A stretch of DNA of 10,587 nt from Actinomycetes bacterium. GTDB lineage: Bacteria; Actinomycetota; Aquicultoria; SURF-47; JAUUWJ01. The notes below the pieces were generated by a model, which had not been told where the DNA came from, made no database searches, and was given only the letters and a program-made list of their open reading frames with translations. The stretch spans positions 1 through 10,587 of the forward strand of contig JAUUWJ010000012.1 of NCBI GenBank assembly GCA_030589175.1. Reading direction: 5' to 3'. Below are positions 1 to 6,239 of the stretch, one piece after another. Both the position numbers and the translations under genes were made by a program. How positions within the stretch are numbered: position 1 is the stretch's first letter; every line of letters begins with the position of its first letter.

Positions 1-667
1 GTCCGCTGCCGTACTTAACAAAATTATACTCGTCCATTGAACCGCTGACATGTACGCAACTTAAAAGTTTTTTCTTCTCAGCCAAAGCCGCAACTTTTTT
101 TAGCAGTTGCGGCGATGTCGTATAAGCGGCATGAGGACTTATGCCTACTTTAACCAGAGACCCCTTGGTCCTCTTTTTCCAATCATCTATTGCTTTTGAA
201 GCCGTATCTATTTTTTTTGCATCGTCTTTAAGGCCGTATACTTCAAAAAACACGCGAGCCCTCAAGCCCGCTTCTTTTATCACTTCTAGAATATCGCTCT
301 TATCAGTTATATCAGCAATAGTTGTTATACCGCTTCTTAAAGCCTCTTGAGCTCCAAGTCGAGCCGATAATTGCCAATCCGTTTTTGTAAGATGTTTGCT
401 TTTCTCTTGCTGCTGGATCTTCCATTCTCCAAACGAGAGATCATCGCAAACACCTCTAAACACGCTGTATTCTAGATGCGTATGGCAATCTACAAATCCG
501 GGAAGAATAGCACTGAGACCGGTATCAATTTGAGATTCTTTTTTATACTTCTTTACCAGCTTCTCAGTTTTACCAATCGCTTTTATCTTACCGTCATCAA
601 TTAATATGCTGCCGTCTTCGATCGGTTCTTTGTCTATGGGCAAAACCCACTTAGCACTTATTAACAT
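1..667 (-). CDS. Amidohydrolase, MTA/SAH- or aminofutalosine-deaminase-like (partial, C-terminus outside window)
   Basis: Zinc amidohydrolase of the subfamily that deaminates adenosine-type substrates (methylthioadenosine, S-adenosylhomocysteine, aminodeoxyfutalosine). The first 222 residues are present and the rest lies beyond base 1. The short N-terminal beta domain is followed by PGFVDCHTHLEYS (56-68) with metal ligands H62 and H64, then RGVCDD (71-76), GISPHAAYTTSP (175-186) with H179, and VHVSGS (205-210) with H206. The HTHLE form and the following FRG resemble aminofutalosine deaminases more than the HTHLPM form of MTA deaminases. The upstream polyprenyl diphosphate synthase also fits menaquinone synthesis. 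Odd point: the usual HxAE(S/T) motif after the third His reads HVSGS, so the conserved Glu appears to be Gly. The start is the first ATG after an in-frame TGA; AAAGGA lies about 13 bases upstream, a long spacing. The family is secure; the substrate is inferred. Confidence 0.8.
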   Translation of the reverse strand, partial: MLISAKWVLPIDKEPIEDGSILIDDGKIKAIGKTEKLVKKYKKESQIDTGLSAILPGFVDCHTHLEYSVFRGVCDDLSFGEWKIQQQEKSKHLTKTDWQLSARLGAQEALRSGITTIADITDKSDILEVIKEAGLRARVFFEVYGLKDDAKKIDTASKAIDDWKKRTKGSLVKVGISPHAAYTTSPQLLKKVAALAEKKKLLSCVHVSGSMDEYNFVKYGSG

Positions 668-688
668 TTGCTTAAATCATCCTTTCTT

Positions 689-710
689 ATCTAATATCTA
701 GCATCTAATA
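689..710. repeat. Short direct repeat between deaminase and prenyl synthase genes
   Basis: The 8-mer ATCTAATA occurs at 689-696 and again at 703-710, a period of 14 bases, with ATCTA-like words in between. It lies in the 56-base gap between the two minus-strand genes. It may be low-complexity drift in AT-rich DNA; no function can be assigned. Confidence 0.35.
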
Positions 711-723
711 ACCAATATCCAGA

Positions 724-1695
724 CTAATTGAACCTCTCAATCGTGTATTCACAAATATTGCTCAATTCATTCTTTAAAGGAGTATTGTCAATGTATTCCA
801 GCTCTTTTAAAGCCTTCCCTACAAACCTTTTCGCTTCTTTCCTGGTTTTATCAATAGCTTGTGTGTCTACAATTATTTTCAGACCATCTTCTATGTCAGA
901 ATTAGAGCAATTCTTACTGATAAATATTTTAGCCAAGCGATTGTCATGATTGTCATTTGTCTCTTTTAGCCCAAACAAAATCGGCAAAGTTAGTGTCCCA
1001 TCCCTCAAATCCGTACCCAAGGACTTGCCTAGAACCTGCTCCTCGGCTTCTATGTCCAAAACATCGTCAAAAATTTGGAATGCCATGCCTAGATTCTGAG
1101 CAAAAGCACCTAAGGCTTTTACTTTCGAGTTTTGGGCGCCTCCGAAAATTGCGCCAAGCTCAGCCGAAGCCCTGAATAACGAGGCCGTCTTTAAGTTTAT
1201 CTTTTGAAAATAGTAAGACGTTGTCTGTTCTAACTTGTAGGCCGATTTTATTTGCTCGATCTCACCCTCGCTTAACTTTCTTACCGCATCGGCTAATACA
1301 GAAATTGCCTCAAAGTCATCTGTCTTACATAAAAGCAAAAAAGCCTTAGCAAACAAGTAATCGCCAATTCTTAAAGCAACTTTTGGCCCCCACTTTGAAT
1401 AAACCGTTGGTTTTCCTCTTCTCATTATTGCTCCGTCCATGATGTCATCATGAATAAGAGAAGCCGCGTGGATTAATTCAACTGCTAAGGCCGCGTTAAA
1501 AATGTTTTTTTTATCTCCGCCCTTAAATTGCGAGCATAAAAAGACAAGTGCCGGCCTTAATCTTTTCCCTCCAGCTTCAACTGTTTGCAGATAACCTTTG
1601 GAAAGCTCTATTCCGGAATCAGTTACCAAGTTTTTGAGCTCAGAATCTAATTTATTTAGCTTTCTTTTTATTTTTAGAGAAACTGGGTTTTGCAT
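724..1695 (-). CDS. Long-chain polyprenyl diphosphate synthase
   Basis: Trans-isoprenyl diphosphate synthase that adds isopentenyl diphosphate units to an allylic primer, making a long side chain, probably for menaquinone. All family motifs are visible: GGKRLRP (42-48), the first aspartate-rich motif DDIMD (83-87), RRGKPT (92-97), the second aspartate-rich motif DDVLD (210-214) and GKSLGTDLRDGTLTLP (223-238). The residues 5 and 4 positions before the first motif are Ala and Ser. These are small, which in this family leaves the product tunnel open and favours long chains over C15/C20. The length of 323 residues is normal for the hepta-/octaprenyl group. Its ATG follows the TAA of the upstream gene with no base between and I see no clear ribosome binding site, so it is probably translated by coupling. 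The exact chain length cannot be read. The usual Lys in the last motif is Thr. Confidence 0.93.
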   Translation of the reverse strand: MQNPVSLKIKRKLNKLDSELKNLVTDSGIELSKGYLQTVEAGGKRLRPALVFLCSQFKGGDKKNIFNAALAVELIHAASLIHDDIMDGAIMRRGKPTVYSKWGPKVALRIGDYLFAKAFLLLCKTDDFEAISVLADAVRKLSEGEIEQIKSAYKLEQTTSYYFQKINLKTASLFRASAELGAIFGGAQNSKVKALGAFAQNLGMAFQIFDDVLDIEAEEQVLGKSLGTDLRDGTLTLPILFGLKETNDNHDNRLAKIFISKNCSNSDIEDGLKIIVDTQAIDKTRKEAKRFVGKALKELEYIDNTPLKNELSNICEYTIERFN

Positions 1696-2271
1696 TTAAT
1701 TTAGGCCAACATTTTTGATAAAGTCGTTACTTTTACTAAATTTTACTAGAGCTTGCTTGTAGCCTTCTAAATCTATGGCGCGTAAAATCCTTAGGCCGGT
1801 TTTTTCTCCCATCAGGCGAAAATCCGATAAAGCATCGCCTGTAAGTCCCGCTAGATAAGCGCCAACCCAAGCACTGGCTCCGTAAATCTTTGCAAGACGC
1901 CCTGCTTCTTTATATTCATCATCTTTATCTTTTGTCGCTTCCTGTATCGCCTTACAAAATGTTTTTAGGATCTCGCTATCTTCAATCTTATTGGAAAATA
2001 CGATAGCTACTGCCCCAAAATAATCACCCATAATTACATCGGTTCCCTTGCCTTTACCTTTGCTGTAATGTCTGTGAAGTGCCTGAAAGAAAAATTCAGC
2101 GGCAATACCCGCATTCACTAAATCATCGGGATTGGCTTTTCCGAAGTTAGCTGAAGCCAGCATTACCTTGGCACACTGTGAAATATTTGAAGAACCGCCT
2201 TCATCAATTACCTGCTGTTTTACCTGCTGTTTTATTAAGTTTTCGATATTGTGTTCAGTTTTGTTTACCAT
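1696..2271 (-). CDS. Prenyl-synthase-like protein lacking catalytic motifs; possible partner subunit
   Basis: Not recognised as a standard family, but it aligns by eye with the middle of the polyprenyl synthase encoded just downstream. AGIAAEFFFQALHRHY (54-69) matches the AALAVELIHAASLIHDD segment, with Tyr-Ser at 69-70 where the first two catalytic Asp should be. GDYFGAVAIVFSNK (82-95) matches the GDYLFAKA segment. GASAWVGAYLAG (130-141) and TGLRILRAIDLE (158-169) match the stretch leading to the second aspartate motif, of which only D167 remains. It is 191 residues against 323 and stops after this point, so the C-terminal third is absent. The RRGKPT motif is missing. Inference: a non-catalytic subunit of a heteromeric prenyl synthase, in the manner of the small subunits of Bacillus and Micrococcus hepta-/hexaprenyl synthases, though not obviously homologous to them. 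The ribosome binding site is weak (GAGAAG touching the ATG). Confidence 0.75.
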   Translation of the reverse strand: MVNKTEHNIENLIKQQVKQQVIDEGGSSNISQCAKVMLASANFGKANPDDLVNAGIAAEFFFQALHRHYSKGKGKGTDVIMGDYFGAVAIVFSNKIEDSEILKTFCKAIQEATKDKDDEYKEAGRLAKIYGASAWVGAYLAGLTGDALSDFRLMGEKTGLRILRAIDLEGYKQALVKFSKSNDFIKNVGLN

Positions 2272-2300
2272 CTTCTCAAAAATAATAGATTAATAATAAC

Positions 2301-2306
2301 ATTATA
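2301..2306 (-). promoter_or_regulatory. Candidate -10 box for the prenyl synthase unit
   Basis: A perfect TATAAT on the minus strand, about 30 bases upstream of the first gene of the leftward unit, would give a leader of roughly 20 bases. No good -35 hexamer is found 16-18 bases further up, so this rests on the -10 match and its position in the divergent intergenic region. Confidence 0.4.
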
Positions 2307-2402
2307 ACCTAGTAAAATATCGTTTTATGAGTTTGAAATATAATTGAAACGGTTGAGACTAAGATCAAAGTGATTGCTAAATATCTGGAAAATCCCTAAA
2401 CC

Positions 2403-2431
2403 TTGCTAAAATGCGATAATGTCTATAAAAT
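2403..2431 (+). promoter_or_regulatory. Candidate sigma-70-type promoter for the tricarboxylate operon
   Basis: TTGCTA (2403-2408) and TAAAAT (2426-2431) are separated by 17 bases. They match the consensus at 4 of 6 and 5 of 6 positions. Transcription would begin near 2438, leaving a leader of about 30 bases before the GTG start at 2469. The word TTGCTAAA also occurs 29 bases upstream (2374-2381). Found by eye in AT-rich DNA, so chance matches are possible. Confidence 0.45.
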
Positions 2432-2456
2432 AATTCTTGCTCTCTAAACTTATTCC

Positions 2457-2462
2457 GGAGGT
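2457..2462 (+). promoter_or_regulatory. Ribosome binding site that fixes the GTG start of the synthase gene
   Basis: GGAGGT ends 6 bases before GTG at 2469. This strong site supports the GTG rather than any later ATG as the start codon. Confidence 0.8.
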
Positions 2463-2468
2463 TATGTA

Positions 2469-3671
2469 GTGGAAAATTCCAATGAGCTAAAAGACTTTAA
2501 GATTAAGCCAAGTCGCGAGAAAGCTGATATTAAGATAGACGATACAACGCTTAGAGACGGCGAGCAGACTGCAGGCGTTGTGTTTGCTAATAGCGAAAAA
2601 ATCCGTATTGCCCGCCTGTTAGACGAAGTAGGCGTACATCAAATAGAAGTCGGCATTCCCGCAATGGGCGGGGACGAAAAAAAGACGATAAAGAAAATTG
2701 CAGGCTTGGATCTCAACACAAGTATACTAACCTGGAACCGAGGCGTGATATCGGATATAAAGCACTCTATAGATTGCGGCGTAGATGCTGTAGCTATTTC
2801 AATGCCGTCATCAGATATTCATATTGACCACAAGCTAAGAAAAAGCCGCAAGTGGGTCTTGGACCAGATAAAAGAAGCGGTTGAATTTGCTAAAAAGAAG
2901 AAGCTCTATGTGAGCGTAAATGCAGAAGACGCCTCAAGAACAGATATTGAATTCTTAATCCGTTTTGTTAAAAATGCCGTAAATTGTGGTGCCGACAGAG
3001 TACGTTTTTGCGATACGTTAGGTATCTTGGAGCCTTTCGAAACATTTAAGGTTATCAAAATGATCAAGGAATCAGTAGATGTCGATATCGAAATGCATAC
3101 TCATAATGACTTCGGCATGGCAACGGCAAACGCTCTAGCTGGCATTAAAGCAGGTGCTCGCTGGATCAATACAACTGTAAACGGCCTGGGCGAGAGAGCC
3201 GGCAACGCCGCATTGGAAGAAGTAGTAATGGCTCTTAAACACCTTACTAAAAGAGACTTAGGATTTAAGACAAAAATGTTTAGAGATTTATCAGAGTATG
3301 TCGCCGGAGCCAGCGCCCGGACAATTCCCGTATGGAAGGCAATCGTAGGCACTAATGTTTTTGCACATGAATCAGGTATCCATGCAGACGGCGTCATAAA
3401 AAATCCATTAACTTACGAAGCGTTCTCTCCTGATGAAGTCGGTCTTCAAAGGCAGCTTGTAATCGGAAAACATAGCGGAACGGCTTCCATAGTTTCAAAG
3501 TTTAAAGAGTATGGCATTGAACTTGAAGAAGAAGATGCTGTCAAGATATTGAAAGAAGTACGTTCAACCGCTGTCGGGATGAAAAGAGCCCTTTTCGACA
3601 AAGAGCTTGTGTACATTTACAAAGACTTTGCAGCAGCTAAAGCCCGTAGAGAAGCAAAGCTAAAAAAGTAA
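2469..3671 (+). CDS. NifV-type homocitrate synthase / Re-citrate synthase family enzyme
   Basis: DRE-TIM metallolyase condensing acetyl-CoA with a 2-oxoacid: 2-oxoglutarate for homocitrate synthase, oxaloacetate for the related Re-citrate synthases. Motifs seen: DDTTLRDGEQ (24-33) with catalytic R29 and metal ligand D30, LTWNRG (87-92) where NifV has a similar W-R segment, SMPSSDIHIDHKL (111-123), NAEDASR (151-157), MHTHNDFG (209-216) with metal ligands H210 and H212, NGLGERAGNAALEE (238-251) with N246, FAHESGIHADG (298-308) and IGKHSG (332-337). At 400 residues it lacks the C-terminal leucine-sensing domain of 2-isopropylmalate synthase (about 510 residues), which matches NifV-type length and argues against leucine synthesis. 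The GTG start has a strong ribosome binding site. It is first in a plus-strand operon with an aconitase-family pair and an isocitrate-type dehydrogenase. That dehydrogenase makes citrate the more likely product, but sequence alone does not decide between citrate and homocitrate. Confidence 0.88.
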   Translation: MENSNELKDFKIKPSREKADIKIDDTTLRDGEQTAGVVFANSEKIRIARLLDEVGVHQIEVGIPAMGGDEKKTIKKIAGLDLNTSILTWNRGVISDIKHSIDCGVDAVAISMPSSDIHIDHKLRKSRKWVLDQIKEAVEFAKKKKLYVSVNAEDASRTDIEFLIRFVKNAVNCGADRVRFCDTLGILEPFETFKVIKMIKESVDVDIEMHTHNDFGMATANALAGIKAGARWINTTVNGLGERAGNAALEEVVMALKHLTKRDLGFKTKMFRDLSEYVAGASARTIPVWKAIVGTNVFAHESGIHADGVIKNPLTYEAFSPDEVGLQRQLVIGKHSGTASIVSKFKEYGIELEEEDAVKILKEVRSTAVGMKRALFDKELVYIYKDFAAAKARREAKLKK

Positions 3672-3682
3672 ACGGGCATACT

Positions 3683-4936
3683 ATGGGCCAAACAATAGCC
3701 GAAAAAATCCTAAGTAATCATTGTAAAAATGAAGTCTATGCCGATGATTTGGTGATTGCCGACGTCGACTTTGTGATGAGTCAAGACGGCACAACTCCTC
3801 TGGCCATAAATGCCTTTGAAAAAATGGGTCAAAAAACGGTATTTGACCCAAAAAAAGTAGCTTTTGTTATTGACCATTCCGCCCCCAGCCCCCTCGAAGG
3901 AGTAAGCAATTTACATACATTAATGAGAGATTTCGCTAATAAACATGATATAAATATTTATGATATCGGCTGCGGAGTTTGCCACCAGTTAATTCCCGAA
4001 CAAGGCCATATCGTACCCTCAAATCTGGTAGTCGGCGCCGATTCCCATACTTGCTCTTACGGAGCTATAAACGTATTTTCTACGGGTGTTGGCTCAACCG
4101 ATTGCGCTGCAGCAATGGCTTCGGGAAAACTTTGGTTTAAAGTACCGCCGACAATTAAGATAAATTGCAGTAGAGCGCTGGTAAAAGGTGTCTACTCTAA
4201 AGACTTGATACTTTATATTATCGGTGAGCTTTCTGCTGACGGAGCGACCTATAAAGCGGTTGAATTTATCGGGGAGACCATTGACAACTTAAGCATAGAT
4301 GCTCGTTTTACTATTTCAAACATGGCAGTTGAGATGGGGGCAAAAGCCGGCCTTATGCTTGCCGATTCCAAAACAAAAGAGTGGGTCTCCCAAAGAAACA
4401 GCAACAGATTCATAACGGTTGAGCCCGACAACGACGCTAACTATGAAAAGGAATTAGATTTTGATTTCTCAAATCTTAAGCCTCAGGTAGCCAAACCTCA
4501 TACTGTAGATAATGTTGTTTCAGTTGACAAGGTTGCTGATACAACAATTCATCAAGGAGTCATTGGGACTTGTACCAACGGCCGCCTTGAAGATCTAAAG
4601 ATAGCTGCCAATGTTCTAAAAAAACATCCGGTCTCTAAGAACTGTCGCTTAATCATCGCACCGGCTAGTAAAGATATATTTATTAAGGCCATGAAAAAAG
4701 GTTTAATAGAAACATTTGTTAAAGCAGGAGCCGCTGTCGTTACACCTGGCTGTGGGCCTTGTGTTGGAACCCACAACGGCGTTCCCTCAGACGGAGAAAA
4801 TGTAATATCATCAGCCAACAGAAATTTTAAAGGCCGCATGGGAAATACTAATGCAAATATTTTTCTAGCTTCTCCTGCAACTGTAACCGCCAGTGTAGTC
4901 ACCGGAAAAATAACCGATCCCAGAGAGTTCTTATGA
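3683..4936 (+). CDS. Aconitase/homoaconitase/isopropylmalate isomerase family, large subunit
   Basis: [4Fe-4S] hydro-lyase large subunit of the two-subunit LeuC/HacA type, moving a hydroxyl group by dehydration and rehydration. The cluster cysteines are C297 in IGTCTNGR (294-301) and C357 and C360 in GCGPCVGTH (356-364). Other family landmarks are QDGTTPLAINAF (34-45), VIDHSAPSP (62-70), GADSHTCSYGA (118-128) and the C-terminal GRMGN (384-388). The 417 residues fit the stand-alone large-subunit class. It starts 11 bases after the synthase stop with little ribosome binding signal, so coupled translation is likely. Its TGA overlaps the next gene's ATG. The small subunit is encoded further down, after an inserted gene and a gap. 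Inferred substrate: citrate or homocitrate rather than isopropylmalate, from the NifV-type synthase and the basic small-subunit loop. General annotation tools would probably label it leuC. Confidence 0.9.
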   Translation: MGQTIAEKILSNHCKNEVYADDLVIADVDFVMSQDGTTPLAINAFEKMGQKTVFDPKKVAFVIDHSAPSPLEGVSNLHTLMRDFANKHDINIYDIGCGVCHQLIPEQGHIVPSNLVVGADSHTCSYGAINVFSTGVGSTDCAAAMASGKLWFKVPPTIKINCSRALVKGVYSKDLILYIIGELSADGATYKAVEFIGETIDNLSIDARFTISNMAVEMGAKAGLMLADSKTKEWVSQRNSNRFITVEPDNDANYEKELDFDFSNLKPQVAKPHTVDNVVSVDKVADTTIHQGVIGTCTNGRLEDLKIAANVLKKHPVSKNCRLIIAPASKDIFIKAMKKGLIETFVKAGAAVVTPGCGPCVGTHNGVPSDGENVISSANRNFKGRMGNTNANIFLASPATVTASVVTGKITDPREFL

Positions 4937-5499
4937 AACGATTATCAGATAAGCTTAGTCACTTAACCGGTTTTCCCAGATTGCCTCACTGGCTTTTAAG
5001 AGTTTATCTTAGATTTCCCGCTCTTGTGCCGGCAAGAATACGCTGGCGCATTGCCACAAAAGGACTTGGTCTGCTTCTTAGTGAAATCATTAAAAGTAAT
5101 GAATCAGGTTCTAACAAGGATATTTCAAAAGCTTGCAAAGAACTTGGTTCCAAACAAGGTGAAAAAGTCAAAAATGAATTCAAGGTAGCCAGTAAAAATT
5201 TTAATCAATCGTTGCGAGTGATAGTGTTTGCAAACCGTCTATTTGGAATCAACGCCAAGATTGCCGAAAAAAACGGTAATATGGCAAAAACACGCATCAC
5301 CAAATGTTCGTGGGCCGGCAGTGATTACTGGGGAGCCAAACCTTGCTCTGCTTTGAGTGCCTGGGAAATTGGTTTAGTAGAAGGACTCAATCCGAACTTG
5401 AAAGTAAAATTTCTTAAAAGGATGTCTAAGGGTGACGATTACTGTGAAGCGGAATACAGATTGGAAAAAAATGAAAAATTAAGATCGAAAAACTCATAA
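4933..5499 (+). CDS. Cysteine-containing protein, resembles the ATC hydrolase family; inserted in the operon
   Basis: A 188-residue protein whose C-terminal half recalls the L-2-amino-thiazoline-4-carboxylate hydrolase-like family. The similar features are a KCSW segment (124-127), a second Cys in KPCSAW-like context (C138), GLNPNLKVKFLKRMSKGDDYCEAEY (read in pieces over 151-175) with a GDD then C171, and a charged tail. The first 45 residues are hydrophobic and arginine-rich (WLLRVYLRF, 20-28) and may form an amphipathic helix, but no clear transmembrane span or signal peptide is seen. Its ATG overlaps the TGA of the large-subunit gene (ATGA), which implies coupled translation and a working link to that enzyme. 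It separates the large from the small subunit gene, an unusual arrangement. Possible roles, all inferred: iron-sulfur cluster help, redox sensing through its cysteines, or an unrelated small-molecule hydrolase. The reality of the gene is well supported; its function is unknown. Confidence 0.65.
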   Translation: MKRLSDKLSHLTGFPRLPHWLLRVYLRFPALVPARIRWRIATKGLGLLLSEIIKSNESGSNKDISKACKELGSKQGEKVKNEFKVASKNFNQSLRVIVFANRLFGINAKIAEKNGNMAKTRITKCSWAGSDYWGAKPCSALSAWEIGLVEGLNPNLKVKFLKRMSKGDDYCEAEYRLEKNEKLRSKNS

Positions 5500-5614
5500 C
5501 GACAATGTAAAACTTATAAAGATAATAAAAATTTTGATAGAAAAGCGAGTTCATATTTTTGTAGTTAATAATTTGTAATATTATTTTAGTTTTTATTTGT
5601 CGTTATTATTTCTT

Positions 5615-5669
5615 AGTTCTTCGTTTTTAGTTAAAAAACAGAGCTATGATGTGTAAGAAAAGCACTTAC
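5615..5669 (+). promoter_or_regulatory. Two possible RNA hairpins in the leader of the small-subunit gene
   Basis: The 196-base AT-rich gap 5500-5695 contains no gene. Hairpin 1 pairs AGTTCT (5615-5620) with AGAGCT (5640-5645), with one G-U pair. Inside it GTTTTT (5623-5628) pairs with AAAAAC (5634-5639) around a 5-base loop, and there is a 2-base bulge on the left arm. Hairpin 2 pairs GTAAG (5653-5657) with CTTAC (5665-5669). No run of T follows, so neither is a normal intrinsic terminator. They could mark an RNA processing site or control translation of the downstream small subunit and dehydrogenase. A strong AGGAG at 5686-5690 precedes the ATG. Confidence 0.3.
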
Positions 5670-5695
5670 CAACAAATTGTGTGATAGGAGATTAA

Positions 5696-6193
5696 ATGTT
5701 ATTAAGAGGCAAAGCGCATAAATTCTCAGACAACGTTAATACGGATTATATAATTTCAGGTAAATACAAGTTCAAAACACTTAATATGAACGAGCTGGCC
5801 AAACACGTCATGGAAGACTTAGATCCCGATTTTTATTCAAAGATAGAAAAAGGTGATTTCATTGTTGCCGGCCAAAATTTCGGCAGCGGCTCCTCCAGAG
5901 AACAAGCTCCTTTGGCTATAAAACACGCTAATATTTCAGGAGTACTTGCTAAATCTTTTGCCCGTATCTTCTTTCGGAATGCAATTAATACCGGCCTACC
6001 GGTTATTGAATGCGATACGGATAAGATCGACAAGGGTGATAAGCTGCGTGTAGACATGGCCAAAGGAAAAATAATAAATGAAACCAAAAATCTGACCCTA
6101 GACGTCAATCCCCTGCCTTCTGTTATGATAGAAATCTTAAATGACGGCGGCTTGGCAAAGCATTTTAAAAAGAACAAAGGATTTAAAATATAA
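5696..6193 (+). CDS. Aconitase/homoaconitase/isopropylmalate isomerase family, small subunit
   Basis: Swivel-domain subunit of the LeuD/HacB type that completes the active site of the large subunit encoded two genes upstream. Seen: DNVNTDYIISGKY (12-24), the substrate-recognition loop Y24-K-F-K-T28, FGSGSSREQAP (62-72) with the substrate-binding Ser and Arg, and SFARIFFRNAINTGLP (87-102). The 165 residues are normal. In methanogen enzymes this loop reads YLRT in homoaconitase, where the Arg holds the extra carboxylate, and YLVY in isopropylmalate isomerase. Here it is one residue longer and carries lysines, which points to a tricarboxylate substrate. AGGAG lies 5 bases before the ATG, so this gene can be translated independently of the upstream ones, and a separate transcript is possible because of the 196-base gap. 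The product is expected to form a heteromer in the cytoplasm. Confidence 0.9.
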   Translation: MLLRGKAHKFSDNVNTDYIISGKYKFKTLNMNELAKHVMEDLDPDFYSKIEKGDFIVAGQNFGSGSSREQAPLAIKHANISGVLAKSFARIFFRNAINTGLPVIECDTDKIDKGDKLRVDMAKGKIINETKNLTLDVNPLPSVMIEILNDGGLAKHFKKNKGFKI

Positions 6194-6198
6194 ATACC

Positions 6199-6221
6199 GT
6201 TGTTCGAACTTCGTTGTTCGA
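6199..6221. repeat. Direct and inverted repeat before the dehydrogenase gene
   Basis: GTTGTTCGA occurs at 6199-6207 and 6213-6221. GTTCGAAC (6202-6209) is a perfect 8-base palindrome, and TCGAAC (6204-6209) can pair with GTTCGA (6216-6221) across a 6-base loop. It fills much of the 46-base gap between small subunit and dehydrogenase, just upstream of the AGGAG at 6231-6235. It could be a small operator, a processing hairpin or a genome-wide short repeat. Confidence 0.4.
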
Positions 6222-6239
6222 CAAAAAAACAGGAGAAAA

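Noticed and set aside
141..350. Plus-strand open frame over the deaminase gene
   Set aside because: It lies antisense inside a gene with clear amidohydrolase motifs and encodes no recognisable domain.
2469..3671. Nitrogen fixation nifV
   Set aside because: The protein resembles NifV, but no nif gene is in the window and the aconitase and dehydrogenase partners point to a chain-extension pathway.
4552..4902. Minus-strand open frame inside the aconitase large subunit
   Set aside because: Shadow of a strongly conserved coding region with cluster cysteines on the plus strand; no ribosome binding site or family match.
6141..6239. N-terminal extension of the dehydrogenase from an ATG at 6141
   Set aside because: It would overlap the end of the small-subunit gene and add 33 residues before the normal start of the family; ATG at 6240 has a good AGGAG site.
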